Of a stretch of DNA of 40,679 bases, positions 22,216 to 32,080 are shown piece after piece. A program made the translations under genes and the position numbers. The notes beneath the pieces were generated by a model that did not search any database, was not told the DNA's origin, and saw nothing but the letters and a program-made list of their open reading frames with translations. Position 1 is the first letter of the stretch. Each line of letters starts with the position of its first letter. Origin of the DNA: Bacteroidales bacterium (lineage in GTDB: Bacteria > Bacteroidota > Bacteroidia > Bacteroidales > WCHB1-69); NCBI GenBank assembly GCA_016290295.1, contig JAEETJ010000024.1, positions 1-40,679 of the forward strand, written 5' to 3'.

Positions 22216-23883
22216 TTAGCGCTTGATGATTTTCGTGGTTTCGATACCGTTCGATGAATGGATTCTGACGATATAAAAACCATCTATCAGCTGACTGACA
22301 GGCATCTGGATCAAAGCTCTTCCGCAATTGTCGAAATGATATATCAATTTTCCACTCACATCATATACTTCTATTTTGCGAATAGTATATTCGGGATTAG
22401 GTATTACCAATCTATCTGTACATGGATTCGGATAGACCGTGAACTTATTTTGGACCTTGACAGGCTCCACTTGCACCAATGCATTATCAAGATAAGCTTG
22501 ATACATATCGGGGATACCATAGCCCATAATGGAGTCCGGAGTGTTATACTGGTGTCCATGTTGACGGATAATATCCATAATTTCTATGGCGTTTTTCTGA
22601 GGCAAGGCCTGTCGCAGGCAAGCCGTCAAGCCGGCCATAACTGGACTTGCGAAACTTGTTCCATTACCCGAATAGACACTACCGTCTGTATTCACCACAA
22701 AGGTATCCCAGCCCACGCTCACCACATCCGGTTTAACACGGCCATCAGCACTGGGACCATACGAGGAAAAATAAGCCATCGCACTGTCGATAGCACGGGC
22801 AGCCCCTACACAAAGCACATCAAAAGCATCGGCGGGATGGGTGATGTAATGCCACGAATTATTGCCCTCATTACCCGCGGAAACACATACCGCAATTCCC
22901 TTTTGGCAAGCCAAACTGGCATTTCGGGAAGCAATACTGGCCACGCCATCGCAGGACTCATACGTAAAATCTCCCTGATGAAACTCTGGAAAGGTAGAAT
23001 AACCCAGCGAGGAATTTACCACATCCGCACCCAAGCTATCCGCGATTTCAATTCCCTGAGCCCAGAAATCCTCTTCTATCAGTTCTTCGTTAAAAGGATT
23101 TTCAGACAGAATCAAATAATACCGGGCATGGGGAGCCGCTCCAATATATTCTCCATCGGCGGCGGTTGCCATGATTGATGTCACCTTGGTACCATGAGAT
23201 CCCCCATCATATATATTATCATGGTCGGGAATCAGATCACGGGTGCCGAGCAGTTGCCCGTTTTCATACATAATTTGGAAATAAGGAATGTGATTGAACC
23301 CCTCCCAACCACCATCCAACACCACTATCAGCATATCATCCCCATAATAACCAAGTTCATGCAAGCGATGACCATTATGGAAGGCTATCTGTGCCCATGC
23401 TGGACCATAATCAAACAAAGAGTCAAAATATAAATCATTCTGTAACAAATCATTATTGTTATTCGGAACAATTTCTTTTTCCTCTTGAGATGGGGTTAAA
23501 TTATAGGAAGCGACAGGTATCACTGTAGTATCGGTAAAAGGCAAAACTTTCACCGCTTCCAGGGCCAATGAGTCGGGGCAATAAATCACCACGGTATTCT
23601 GCCATTTGGATTCGGAAAGTATCCGGATGGAAGCATTAATAGCGCATATTTGCTGTTTATACTGAGGATTTACGGGAATATCCTCGATTGTAATAGGAAT
23701 ATTGTATCTTGCCTTATTATTGATGGCGCGTGGCGACAAAAACTCCTCCGGGCGTGTTACTGAGTAGGGGCTCAAATTTTTGTCCTTCAGCTGGATACGA
23801 AAACAAGTAGCGGGTTCTTGTGCCGGCAGTTGGAACAACAAGAGCGAAAAGATAATCAGAAAAAAGATGTTTTTTGTTTTCAT
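22216..23883 (-). CDS. Subtilisin-family (S8) serine protease with T9SS sorting domain
   Basis: The 555-residue protein is a secreted protease. It has a signal peptide (MKTKNIFFLIIFSLLLFQLPAQ) and a prodomain (about 25-150). The S8 catalytic domain has Asp190 (VVLDGGW), His230 (GGSHGTKVTSIMA), the oxyanion Asn338 (VSAGNEG) and Ser410 (NGTSFASPVMAGL). A type-A T9SS sorting domain closes it (about 470-555: FTVYPNPCTDRL, VYDVSGKLIYHF, DGFYIVRIHSS). The triad is complete. I use the MKTK start, 13 codons inside a longer reading whose first codons lie in the palindrome at 23908-23935 and would disrupt the signal peptide. Confidence 0.92.
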   Translation of the reverse strand: MKTKNIFFLIIFSLLLFQLPAQEPATCFRIQLKDKNLSPYSVTRPEEFLSPRAINNKARYNIPITIEDIPVNPQYKQQICAINASIRILSESKWQNTVVIYCPDSLALEAVKVLPFTDTTVIPVASYNLTPSQEEKEIVPNNNNDLLQNDLYFDSLFDYGPAWAQIAFHNGHRLHELGYYGDDMLIVVLDGGWEGFNHIPYFQIMYENGQLLGTRDLIPDHDNIYDGGSHGTKVTSIMATAADGEYIGAAPHARYYLILSENPFNEELIEEDFWAQGIEIADSLGADVVNSSLGYSTFPEFHQGDFTYESCDGVASIASRNASLACQKGIAVCVSAGNEGNNSWHYITHPADAFDVLCVGAARAIDSAMAYFSSYGPSADGRVKPDVVSVGWDTFVVNTDGSVYSGNGTSFASPVMAGLTACLRQALPQKNAIEIMDIIRQHGHQYNTPDSIMGYGIPDMYQAYLDNALVQVEPVKVQNKFTVYPNPCTDRLVIPNPEYTIRKIEVYDVSGKLIYHFDNCGRALIQMPVSQLIDGFYIVRIHSSNGIETTKIIKR

Positions 23884-23907
23884 GTAGTGAATAATGATTT
23901 CTTGAAC

Positions 23908-23935
23908 GTAGAGACGCGCCATGGCACGTCTCTAC
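23908..23935. repeat. 28-bp GTAG palindrome, one mismatch
   Basis: It is the same sequence as 16842-16869 except C for T at one position (GACGCGCC in the left arm). It is 25 bp upstream of the subtilisin ATG, so here it lies in a 5' region rather than after a gene. Confidence 0.88.
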
Positions 23936-23982
23936 TAATCACATAATGGTATTTTGTAAATTCGTCAACCTCTGATTTTTGA

Positions 23983-24015
23983 AAAAAAAAGAGACCTGCA
24001 AGAAGTCTCTTTTAT
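23983..24015. terminator. Terminator after the TonB gene
   Basis: The stem AAAAGAGAC/GTCTCTTTT is flanked by A-rich and T-rich sides. It serves the minus-strand tonB-like gene at 24036 and may insulate the subtilisin gene. Confidence 0.8.
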
Positions 24016-24035
24016 GTTTATTGACCAAATTGTGT

Positions 24036-24722
24036 TTACTGTAAAGTGAAACGGATAGGAAGGTTGAAGTAGCATCTAACGGGCTTACCCATCTGCTTGC
24101 CGGGTTTCCATTTCGGCATCTTCTTCACCACGCGGATAGCTTCAGCGTCGCATTCAGGGAAGAGAGAAACCAAGGGTTTCACATTACTAACACTTCCGTC
24201 TCTTTCCACCACAAACTCCAACAAGACTGTACCCTGGATACCATTGTTACGGGCAGCTTCAGGATATTGTAACTCGTTCTTGAGGAAGGCATACATGGCT
24301 TCCATGCCACCAACATACTCAGGCATTTCTTCTGCGAAACGAACAGGAGGTGCTTCTTCTGCCTCTTCTTCCACGATATCAATCGGAACATACTCTTCAA
24401 CTTCGGCATCCTCGTCGAAATCCTGACTAAAGTCGAAGTCGGTATTGACCTTGATATTGTTATCCACAATATTCAAGACCACTTCCTGCTGCTGAGCCAC
24501 TGGTGGTGGTGGCGGGGGAGGGGTTTGGTCGGTTGCGATAACGTCTTCATCCATCACTTCGATGAATTCGTCATCGTCAATAGCCATCACCGTACCTTTG
24601 TCACGGGAGGCGAACAACTCGAAACTTACATAAGTAAGCGCGAGGACGGCGGCAAAACCAATCAAGAGAAAGGATAATTTTCTCTTTTCCAGGTTACCTT
24701 TGTCTGACTTTTTCTCAATCAT
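24036..24722 (-). CDS. TonB-family energy transducer
   Basis: TonB proteins pass the proton-motive force from ExbBD to outer-membrane receptors. The 228-residue protein has a cytoplasmic N-terminus and one membrane segment (about 17-37, LSFLLIGFAAVLALTYVSFEL). A periplasmic acidic and proline-rich linker follows (TPPPPPPPVA at about 67-76, then E/D-rich to 135). The C-terminal TonB domain (about 138-228) reads YVGGMEAMYAFLKNELQYPEAARNNGIQGTVLLEFVVERDGSVSNV and CDAEAIRVVKKMPKWKPGKQMGKPVRC. No exbB or exbD is nearby. It has its own promoter and terminator. Confidence 0.92.
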   Translation of the reverse strand: MIEKKSDKGNLEKRKLSFLLIGFAAVLALTYVSFELFASRDKGTVMAIDDDEFIEVMDEDVIATDQTPPPPPPPVAQQQEVVLNIVDNNIKVNTDFDFSQDFDEDAEVEEYVPIDIVEEEAEEAPPVRFAEEMPEYVGGMEAMYAFLKNELQYPEAARNNGIQGTVLLEFVVERDGSVSNVKPLVSLFPECDAEAIRVVKKMPKWKPGKQMGKPVRCYFNLPIRFTLQ

Positions 24723-24757
24723 GACTGTATATTTTTTGATTCTTATATTTCTAACGG

Positions 24758-24765
24758 CAAAAATA
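24758..24765 (-). promoter_or_regulatory. -7 box of the TonB gene
   Basis: The minus strand reads TATTTTTG, 35 bases before the ATG. Confidence 0.65.
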
Positions 24766-24888
24766 CAAAAAATATTGTAATAAACTTTGATTTTTCCTCA
24801 TTTTTTTATTTTTATTTTTTCTCACTGATTTTCTGACACATAAGATGTAGCGTACTTCCAGCATGCAGAGATATGACATTTTTCTCCC

Positions 24889-25057
24889 TACCCCACACTA
24901 CGCTGCGCTGCGTGCGGGGTTACTATGATACTGCGATGGCACTCATTTCCCTTCTACCCCACACTACGCTGCGCTGCGTGCGGGATTACTATGATACTGC
25001 GATGGCACTCATTTCCCTTCTACCCCACACTACGCTGCGCTGCGTGCGGGGTTACTA
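24889..25057. repeat. 66-bp tandem repeat, 2.5 copies, plus a mini-hairpin
   Basis: The unit starting ACCCCACACTACGCTGCG recurs at 24890, 24956 and 25022, exactly 66 bp apart. The third copy stops after GGGGTTACT. Each unit contains a C4/G4-flanked GC-rich core and ends GATGGCACTCATTTCCC. Just after it lies a tight hairpin GTGCC-TTC-GGCAC (25065-25077). A related C4...GGGGTTACT hairpin lies at 31116-31143 on the other side of the macroglobulin gene. The open reading frame through the tandem copies is a by-product. Confidence 0.85.
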
Positions 25058-25123
25058 AAATATCGTGCCTTCGGCACTTAGTGGTTTAAACTTGTAAAAA
25101 TATCAACAATCCAAACTATTTTG

Positions 25124-25131
25124 TAAATTTG
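25124..25131 (+). promoter_or_regulatory. -7 box of the macroglobulin gene
   Basis: TAAATTTG lies 26 bases before the ATG at 25158. Confidence 0.6.
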
Positions 25132-25157
25132 CACGTTCATATAGAAATTTATAAGAT

Positions 25158-28100
25158 ATGAAAAGAACCACGCTTATCGTTTCACTTTTTTTCTTTTGCA
25201 ACATGGTAACTTTTGCACAACAAAGCCCCAAAGATATCCAGCGGCAGCTGAAACTGTATGAAAAACAAATGCAGCAGTATGACAACGCCTTTGACACTAT
25301 TTATCAATCTATCAATCAGCAGATTGAACAACAAAGGAGTAATCCTGCCAATGTGGCGATTTGGCAAAGTTGCATGGCCCAGCTGCTATCGACTTACTAT
25401 CAGCAGAACCGCTGGCGAATCATGGATCGCACTGCCCTTGCCGACGAGGAGGCCAATGCCGCCGCTGATTTCAACACCTGGGATGCGCAACGATTCGCGA
25501 AGGAAATCATCAAACATTATCTGCTTTCTATCGAGAACAAAGAAGCACTCAGCAAAATCCCCATCAAAGAGTACGCTGTCTTGTTAGATTCGGTGACTTC
25601 GGAAGCCTACCGCCCCACTTTGTACGACTTTTTAGCCTTCCGTTTTTTGGATTTCCTGCGGAATGAAATTTATGAACTGCCGATACCTGAGATTCCTTTT
25701 GATGTGAATGATGAGCGATACTGGGCTGAACCTCAACAATTTGCCAATATTGATATTCCCGCTACGGACGAATTGTCATTTTCCTATCTCACTCTTTACA
25801 CCCTGCAAGAGTTGACCCTTTTGCACCTGAACGAACCTGACAGCAGAGCCTTGTTAGACGCCACCTTGCGTCGTTTCGAGTATTTGGGCACACACAGCAA
25901 TTTAGATAATGCCTCAGCATTGCAGTTAGCCGCACTCACCAGCATGGAAAAACAATATCAGGGCAAAGAAGGATATGAAATGGTCAGTTTTGCATTGGGA
26001 GTTTTCTATGATAACAGAGCTGATCAATACGACAAAAACACCCGTCCCGAGTACAAAAACTATTATGTGAATGCCATAGACTGGTTCAACAAGACCATTG
26101 CGGTGGCGCCGAAATCCATAGAAGCCCATAATGCCAAGGCCACTATCGATGTCATCAAAAGCTCCGTAGTGAAATTCAGTAGCAATAATATCATTCCCGC
26201 TAACCAAGCCAACCTCATCACTTTTTCTTATAAGAATTGCGAGAATCTATATTTTCGCATTATTTCATGTAAAGAAGAAGAATATGAGCTGAAAAGAAGC
26301 ACGGATAACACGAAATTATACGCTTGGCTGATACAGCAGAAAAAAGTCTATGAGACAAAACTCAATGCTCCTAATGAAAAAGACTACCGTAGTGTCAGCG
26401 GACATTTTCTGCTACCCTCTTTAGACGCAGGCTTTTATGTGTTATTAGCTTCCGATGCCCCCCTCACCAACGAAAACCACAAAGGTTATTCTTTTTATAC
26501 TTTGTATGTAACCAATATTGACGCACAATACCGGCAAAATGACAAAAAATTAGAGTTTTTCGTGTTCGACCGCACCACAGGCCACCCTCTCAAAGGAGCG
26601 GAAGTCTGCATCAGTTTCTATCCAGATTACAACGCCAAAAAAACTTCCAAAACCACGACACTCAGTTGCGATGCAGACGGAAAATGCACCTGTGACATAG
26701 CTAATAACACCTATACATTTGCTGCTTATGCCACTTGGAATCAGGATAAATATCAAATTATCAAACGTAAATATTGGGGTAGATACCATGAAAATCCTGA
26801 GGCCAATATCTCTGAAAATGCCTATACATTCACAGACCGAAGCATATATAGACCTGGACAAACGGTCTATTTCAAGACGATTTTGGTGGAAACAACGAGC
26901 ACAGGAAACACCATACTCCACCAAAACACTGGCAATGGGCAGAAAATTACCGTTGAACTTTACGATGCCAATTATCAAAAGGTTTCCGAACAACAACTTA
27001 TATCAAATGAATATGGTTCTGTGTCAGGAAGTTTTGTACTTCCAAGCCAAGGTTTAACAGGGAATTTTCGTCTTCAGATTAAATTGGAATCAAAACACAT
27101 AGCTAACCATTATTTTTCGGTAGAAGAATACAAGCGCCCCACCTTCGAAATCACCATGGACCAACCCACCGAAGAGTTCAAAATCGGGCAAAATGTAAGC
27201 GTGGACGGCCATGTGAAAGCCTACGCTGGCTATGGCATTGGCGGGGCAACAGTGAAATACCATGTGGTGCGCAAGGCCTCCTTCCCTTGGTGGCGTTGGT
27301 GGTGGTGGCAACCCGTGGGAAAATCCCAGGAAATAGCCCATGGCGAGACGACCAGCGACAATGAGGGCAATTTCCACATCGATTTCATCGCCCAACCCGA
27401 CTTGGAGTCACAACGCTACAACCCGCTCTACACGTACGAAATCAGTGTGGATGTGACCGATATCACAGGCGAAACCCACAGCGGCTCCACCCGAGTCTTG
27501 GTGAGCAAAATCGGACTGCTGATCAATGCAGAATTCCCTGAAAGCATTGCCTTGAACGGGAAAAACCAGTTCCCCGTAAAAATCGCCAACTTGGCTGGTG
27601 AGGCCCAAAAAGGCACAATCCATTACCGCATCGAAGCCATACAAACTCCTGAAAATTACAAATACAGCTGCAAAGATGCCAATTATTATCTGTCGGATTC
27701 TGCCCAGATGATACAGAAACTACGCTATCTGGACTTCCAAAACGAGGCTCAAAAGAGCAATTGGAAAGTCCTTAAAACTGTTAAACACGGCGATTTTGTG
27801 ACCGATGGCCAAAATCCTTTCATCATTCAGGATATGAAAAATCTTCAGGAAGCTTATTACAAAATCAGCTTAAGCACTTACGATAAAGACAATAATCAGA
27901 TCCAAGAAGAGTATTTTGTATTGATTTACGACGAAAAAAGTAAAAAATGTGCGAATTACGAAGCTATTTGGCTGACATCATCCCATAAAAACACTGTAGA
28001 GGTTGGCGAAACCATTCATTTCACCTTGGGAAGTTACCTGAAAAATGCCATGGTACTATGCGAAATCATCTCCAATGATAAATTAGTAGAGTCAAAATGG

Positions 28101-31100
28101 GTGAAACTCAACCAAGGCAAGGCCGATTTCAGCTATACTGTGACCGAAGAAGACCTCGGTCATGTGGTTGTCCATGCCTTCACCGCACAAAACAACAAAC
28201 CGTATGAAAAAAGCTTAAATTTCAATATTCCATTCAGTCACAAAAAAATTGATTTCGACTTTCTGACTTTCCGCGACAAAACTCTGCCGGGCAGTCAGGA
28301 ACAATACCAGATTCGGCTGAAGGACAAAAACGGTGACAAGGTGGCAGCGGAATTGCTCTGCTCTATGTATGACGCTTCTTTAGACGCTTTAGCCTCGCCA
28401 AATAGATGGATATCAAGTATTTTCAATACCAGCAAACCTTCTTACAATTATTCTTTCCGTTTCTCTTCAAACATTGGAAACAGCTATTACCGGAATTTAC
28501 AAAAAACCTCCTATGATTTTATCAGCCGAAACTATCCGCAGCTGTTATGGGAAATCAACAGCTGGCGTAGAAATCGCCTGATGATGAGCAAGGCTGCTGG
28601 TGCCTATACCACTAATGCGGTTGTGGAAGAAAGCGTGGAAATGGATTTAGCTGCTGAATTTGATGAAGCAGAAGAACCACAATTTATGGCAGACGAAGTA
28701 GGATATATTGACCATCTTACACTTCAATGGAATCCAGATAATACAGAAGCTGCTCTCGCTGAAACTGAGAATGGGGAGCCAAAAGAAGACCTTCAAATCC
28801 GCACCAATTTCAACGAAACCGCATTTTTCTTCCCGCATCTGCAAACGGACAAAGAGGGTAATGTGCTGGTATCCTTCACCATACCCGAATCGCTCACCCG
28901 TTGGAAACTGCAAGGCTTTGCCCATAACAACGAGCTGATGAGCGGCTATTTCGAGAAATTTGTGCAGACCCAGAAACCGCTGATGGTAGTGCCCAATATG
29001 CCGAGATTCCTGCGGGAAGGCGACTTAGTGGTTTTGTCCGCCAAGGTGGTCAATATGGGCGAGGAACAACAAAGCGGACAGGTAAAACTGACCCTGACCA
29101 ATCCTTTCAACGGAGAAAAATTAGATTTGACTAACGGCATCTCCACCCAGAGTTTCACCGTTGAGGCGGGACAAAGCAAGGAAGTGCATTTCACCCTGAC
29201 GGTTCCCAAAGATTTGGGTGCGGTGACCTACCGCATAGAAGCGCAAAACGACCAGAGTCCCGCGTATGCCGACGGAGAGGAAGCCACCCTGCCCATTCTA
29301 ACCAACCGCATTTTAGTGACCGAGAGTCTGCCGCTTCATATTTCAGGAAAAGGAAGCAAAACATTCACTTTCAATAAATTGAAAAACAATTTCGGCATCG
29401 CTAACTCCACTTTGAGTACCCAATCCTATACCTTGGAATTCACTCCCAACCCCATCTGGTATGCTATTCAGGCCCTGCCCTATCTGATGGAATATCCTTA
29501 CGAGTGCAACGAACAGGTTTTCAGCCGTTTGTATGCCAACACTTTGGCATCTCACCTCGTCAACTCGCATCCCCGCATCAAAAAGGTATTCGACAGCTGG
29601 CTGAACGAATCGCCCGATGCTTTTTGCTCGCAGTTGGAGAAGAATCAGGAACTGAAATCCGTCATTCTGGAAGAAACCCCATGGGTGCTGGATGCCCAGA
29701 ACGAGTCGATGCGGAAACAGAACATCGCACTACTGTTCGACCTGCACCGCATGGCCAAAGAGAACAAGGCCGCTGTGACCAAATTGGAGAAAGCCCAGAA
29801 CAATGATGGTGGCTGGTCGTGGTTCGGCAGCCACGAGAGCAGTCGCTACATCACGCAACACATTGTAGCTGGCTGCGGTCACCTGCAAGTGCTTGGTGTT
29901 CAGAATCCTATGAGTGATCAGGTCATCAGAAAAGCGGTTAACTTCATCGACAACAAAGCCCGAGAAATCTATGACAAGTGGTACAGAGGCAAGAAAGCAG
30001 ACTACGACGTAACGGACATCCACTACCTGTATGCCCGCAGTTTCTTCCTGAAACAGAAAGTCAGCATTACCAACAGCGAAGCCTACAATTATTATTATGC
30101 CAACCTGAAAAAGAACTGGAAAAAGCAATCCATTTATACCCAAGCCATGACGGCTTTGATTTGTTATCGCAACGGCGATACCCAGCTGGCCCAGGAAATT
30201 GTGGCAAACATCAAGTCGAGAGCACAATATTCTGAAGAAATGGGCATGTTCTGGAAAAAAGAAGGCTATGGCTACTTCTGGTACGAAGCTCCTATTGAGC
30301 GTCAGGCCATGTTGATCGAGGCGTTCAACACCATCACCAAAGACCAGAAATCCGTGGAGCAGATGCAGCTGTGGTTGCTCAAGCAAAAACAAACGCAGAA
30401 CTGGCCCACCACCAAGTCCACCACGGAAGCTGTTTACGCCCTGCTGCTCAACAATACACAATTGGAGAACACCAACGGGGTGAAGCTGACCATGGGTAAC
30501 TGGAGCTACACCGAAGGCGACAAGAGCATGGAGGCGGAAGCCGGTACCGGCTATATCAAAAAAGCATGGAAAGGCAGCGAAGTGACGGAAGACATGGCCA
30601 CCATCAAGATTGAAAAGAGCAGCGACGGTCCCGCCTGGGGAGGATTGTACTGGCAGTATTTGGAAAATCTGGACAAGATCTCCCACAGCGACGACCAAAA
30701 CTTCAGCATTCAAAAGAGACTCTACAAGGTAGAAATCGGAGACCGCGGCGAAGTGCTGGTACCCATTACCGAAAACTCACCGCTAAAAGTCGGGGACAAA
30801 GTGCGGGTGCGCACCGAAATCCGCTGTGACCGCGACATGGAATATGTCCACCTGAAAGACTTGCGCGCCTCCGCTTTCGAGCCCGTGAATGTGCTTTCGC
30901 AATACAAACGCCAAGGCGGGCTGTGGTATTACGAGGCCACCGGCGATGCCGCCACCAACTTCTTCATCGACTACCTGCCCAAGGGCACCTACGTGTTCGA
31001 ATACACGCTGATGGCTACGATGGCAGGAACTTACAGTAACGGCATCACCACCATCCAGTGCATGTATGCGCCTGAATTCACCTCGCACAGCGAAGGCATT

Positions 31101-31118
31101 CAAGTTACTGTTCAATAA
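25158..31118 (+). CDS. Bacterial alpha-2-macroglobulin, thioester type
   Basis: Alpha-2-macroglobulins trap attacking proteases in the periplasm. The 1986 residues have a signal peptide without lipobox (MKRTTLIVSLFFFCNMVTFAQ) and a helical N-terminal region (about 20-350). A series of macroglobulin beta domains follows, with YRPGQTVYFKTILVE near 575 and a tryptophan run WWRWWWW near 715. The central A2M signature reads FNETAFFFPHLQTDKEGNVLVSFTIPESLTRWKLQG, split at LQTDKEG, near 1220. The thioester site is YECNEQ with Cys1450 (CxEQ kept), and an alpha-helical thioester domain follows (NNDGGWSWFGSHESSRYITQHI). A receptor-binding-like C-terminus ends it. No pbpC neighbour is present. It has no T9SS sorting domain. 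Confidence 0.93.
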   Translation: MKRTTLIVSLFFFCNMVTFAQQSPKDIQRQLKLYEKQMQQYDNAFDTIYQSINQQIEQQRSNPANVAIWQSCMAQLLSTYYQQNRWRIMDRTALADEEANAAADFNTWDAQRFAKEIIKHYLLSIENKEALSKIPIKEYAVLLDSVTSEAYRPTLYDFLAFRFLDFLRNEIYELPIPEIPFDVNDERYWAEPQQFANIDIPATDELSFSYLTLYTLQELTLLHLNEPDSRALLDATLRRFEYLGTHSNLDNASALQLAALTSMEKQYQGKEGYEMVSFALGVFYDNRADQYDKNTRPEYKNYYVNAIDWFNKTIAVAPKSIEAHNAKATIDVIKSSVVKFSSNNIIPANQANLITFSYKNCENLYFRIISCKEEEYELKRSTDNTKLYAWLIQQKKVYETKLNAPNEKDYRSVSGHFLLPSLDAGFYVLLASDAPLTNENHKGYSFYTLYVTNIDAQYRQNDKKLEFFVFDRTTGHPLKGAEVCISFYPDYNAKKTSKTTTLSCDADGKCTCDIANNTYTFAAYATWNQDKYQIIKRKYWGRYHENPEANISENAYTFTDRSIYRPGQTVYFKTILVETTSTGNTILHQNTGNGQKITVELYDANYQKVSEQQLISNEYGSVSGSFVLPSQGLTGNFRLQIKLESKHIANHYFSVEEYKRPTFEITMDQPTEEFKIGQNVSVDGHVKAYAGYGIGGATVKYHVVRKASFPWWRWWWWQPVGKSQEIAHGETTSDNEGNFHIDFIAQPDLESQRYNPLYTYEISVDVTDITGETHSGSTRVLVSKIGLLINAEFPESIALNGKNQFPVKIANLAGEAQKGTIHYRIEAIQTPENYKYSCKDANYYLSDSAQMIQKLRYLDFQNEAQKSNWKVLKTVKHGDFVTDGQNPFIIQDMKNLQEAYYKISLSTYDKDNNQIQEEYFVLIYDEKSKKCANYEAIWLTSSHKNTVEVGETIHFTLGSYLKNAMVLCEIISNDKLVESKWVKLNQGKADFSYTVTEEDLGHVVVHAFTAQNNKPYEKSLNFNIPFSHKKIDFDFLTFRDKTLPGSQEQYQIRLKDKNGDKVAAELLCSMYDASLDALASPNRWISSIFNTSKPSYNYSFRFSSNIGNSYYRNLQKTSYDFISRNYPQLLWEINSWRRNRLMMSKAAGAYTTNAVVEESVEMDLAAEFDEAEEPQFMADEVGYIDHLTLQWNPDNTEAALAETENGEPKEDLQIRTNFNETAFFFPHLQTDKEGNVLVSFTIPESLTRWKLQGFAHNNELMSGYFEKFVQTQKPLMVVPNMPRFLREGDLVVLSAKVVNMGEEQQSGQVKLTLTNPFNGEKLDLTNGISTQSFTVEAGQSKEVHFTLTVPKDLGAVTYRIEAQNDQSPAYADGEEATLPILTNRILVTESLPLHISGKGSKTFTFNKLKNNFGIANSTLSTQSYTLEFTPNPIWYAIQALPYLMEYPYECNEQVFSRLYANTLASHLVNSHPRIKKVFDSWLNESPDAFCSQLEKNQELKSVILEETPWVLDAQNESMRKQNIALLFDLHRMAKENKAAVTKLEKAQNNDGGWSWFGSHESSRYITQHIVAGCGHLQVLGVQNPMSDQVIRKAVNFIDNKAREIYDKWYRGKKADYDVTDIHYLYARSFFLKQKVSITNSEAYNYYYANLKKNWKKQSIYTQAMTALICYRNGDTQLAQEIVANIKSRAQYSEEMGMFWKKEGYGYFWYEAPIERQAMLIEAFNTITKDQKSVEQMQLWLLKQKQTQNWPTTKSTTEAVYALLLNNTQLENTNGVKLTMGNWSYTEGDKSMEAEAGTGYIKKAWKGSEVTEDMATIKIEKSSDGPAWGGLYWQYLENLDKISHSDDQNFSIQKRLYKVEIGDRGEVLVPITENSPLKVGDKVRVRTEIRCDRDMEYVHLKDLRASAFEPVNVLSQYKRQGGLWYYEATGDAATNFFIDYLPKGTYVFEYTLMATMAGTYSNGITTIQCMYAPEFTSHSEGIQVTVQ

Positions 31119-31143
31119 CCCCCCACTTACGGGCGGGGTTACT
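31116..31143. repeat. GC-rich hairpin overlapping the macroglobulin stop codon
   Basis: TAACCCC (31116-31122, beginning with the stop codon) pairs with GGGGTTA (31135-31141). It resembles the core of the 66-bp repeat at 24889. No T-run follows, so it is at best a weak terminator. Confidence 0.55.
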
Positions 31144-31231
31144 GAAATTCGACCTCTTCAAAGCCGTAATCTTCGTTTGTGCAAATTGATACGAAAAAGA
31201 CATTTATCAAGACAATACTAATCTGAAAAAA

Positions 31232-32080
31232 ATGGAATACTTCTTGGACATGGACGAGCAATATGCTCGCTTGGAAAACGCAAAATATACCCTCTTGCCC
31301 GTTGCCTACGACGGCACCAGCACTTTCGTGAAAGGTGCTGACAAAGGACCGCAAGCCATTATCGACGCCTCCGACAGCATTGAGCTGTACGATGTGCAGT
31401 TCGAGATGGAGCCCTATACCGCCGGCATCTACACCGACCGCCACGGCTATGACTTCAGCACACCGGACAAAATGGTGGAATCAGTATATTTGAGGGTAAA
31501 GCACTTTATGGACAAGCAGAAACGCATCGGCCTGTTGGGCGGGGAACACTCTGTATCAGTCGGTTCCATCAAAGCCTTCAGTGAAAAATATCCGGATTTG
31601 TCGGTTTTGCAAGTGGATGCGCACGCCGACCTACGCGACGAGTATCACGGCTCGATATACAACCATGCCTGTGTAATGCGCAGAGCCCAGGATTATGCCC
31701 GTGTGGTGCAGGTGGGTATCCGCAATGTGTGCACGGAAGAAATGCATAACATCGTGAAAGAGAACATCTTCTATGCCCACAAGATGTACGACAACAGCGA
31801 CTGGATGCAGCAGGCCATTGACCGCCTCACCGACCATGTGTATCTCACCATCGACCTGGACGGTTTAGACCCGTCGGTATTGCCCTCCACAGGCACTCCG
31901 CTGCCAGGCGGCCTGTCATGGTACACCCTGATTTCTTTCCTGGAAAAACTCTTTGCCTCGAAGAAGATTGTCGGTTTCGATGTGGTAGAACTCTGTCCCC
32001 AGCCGCATGACAAATCATCGGATGTGCTCGCCGCGGTGCTGGTGTATAAGGTGATTTGCTTGTGGGAGAAAAGGAGTTAA
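31232..32080 (+). CDS. speB: Agmatinase (ureohydrolase family)
   Basis: The enzyme hydrolyses agmatine to putrescine and urea in polyamine synthesis. The 282 residues carry the manganese-binding motifs of the family: GGEHSVS (about 104-110), DAHADLRD (about 130-137) and TIDLDGLDPSVLPSTGTP (about 206-223), plus the late ExDVVE-like FDVVELCP. The DAHADLR form with SIYNHACVMRR favours agmatinase over arginase or formimidoglutamase, though exact specificity cannot be read off. It is followed at once by mini-hairpin array 4. No clear promoter box is seen; the leader contains GTGCAAATTGATACG. Confidence 0.88.
   Translation: MEYFLDMDEQYARLENAKYTLLPVAYDGTSTFVKGADKGPQAIIDASDSIELYDVQFEMEPYTAGIYTDRHGYDFSTPDKMVESVYLRVKHFMDKQKRIGLLGGEHSVSVGSIKAFSEKYPDLSVLQVDAHADLRDEYHGSIYNHACVMRRAQDYARVVQVGIRNVCTEEMHNIVKENIFYAHKMYDNSDWMQQAIDRLTDHVYLTIDLDGLDPSVLPSTGTPLPGGLSWYTLISFLEKLFASKKIVGFDVVELCPQPHDKSSDVLAAVLVYKVICLWEKRS

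Noticed and set aside
22175-22327. N-terminal extension of SufC (51 codons)
   Set aside because: It overlaps the end of the subtilisin gene, matches no SufC feature, and the -7 box lies inside it.
22258-23178. 306-residue open frame on the plus strand
   Set aside because: It is antisense to the subtilisin gene, which has a complete catalytic triad. Its His/Ile-rich translation has no protein-like pattern.
24873-25058. 61-residue frame over the 66-bp tandem repeat
   Set aside because: 66 is a multiple of 3, so a frame stays open by chance. No promoter or conserved features support it.
29730-30713. 327-residue open frame on the minus strand
   Set aside because: It lies wholly inside the well-supported macroglobulin gene, lacks a recognisable pattern and is a mirror of the biased codon use there.
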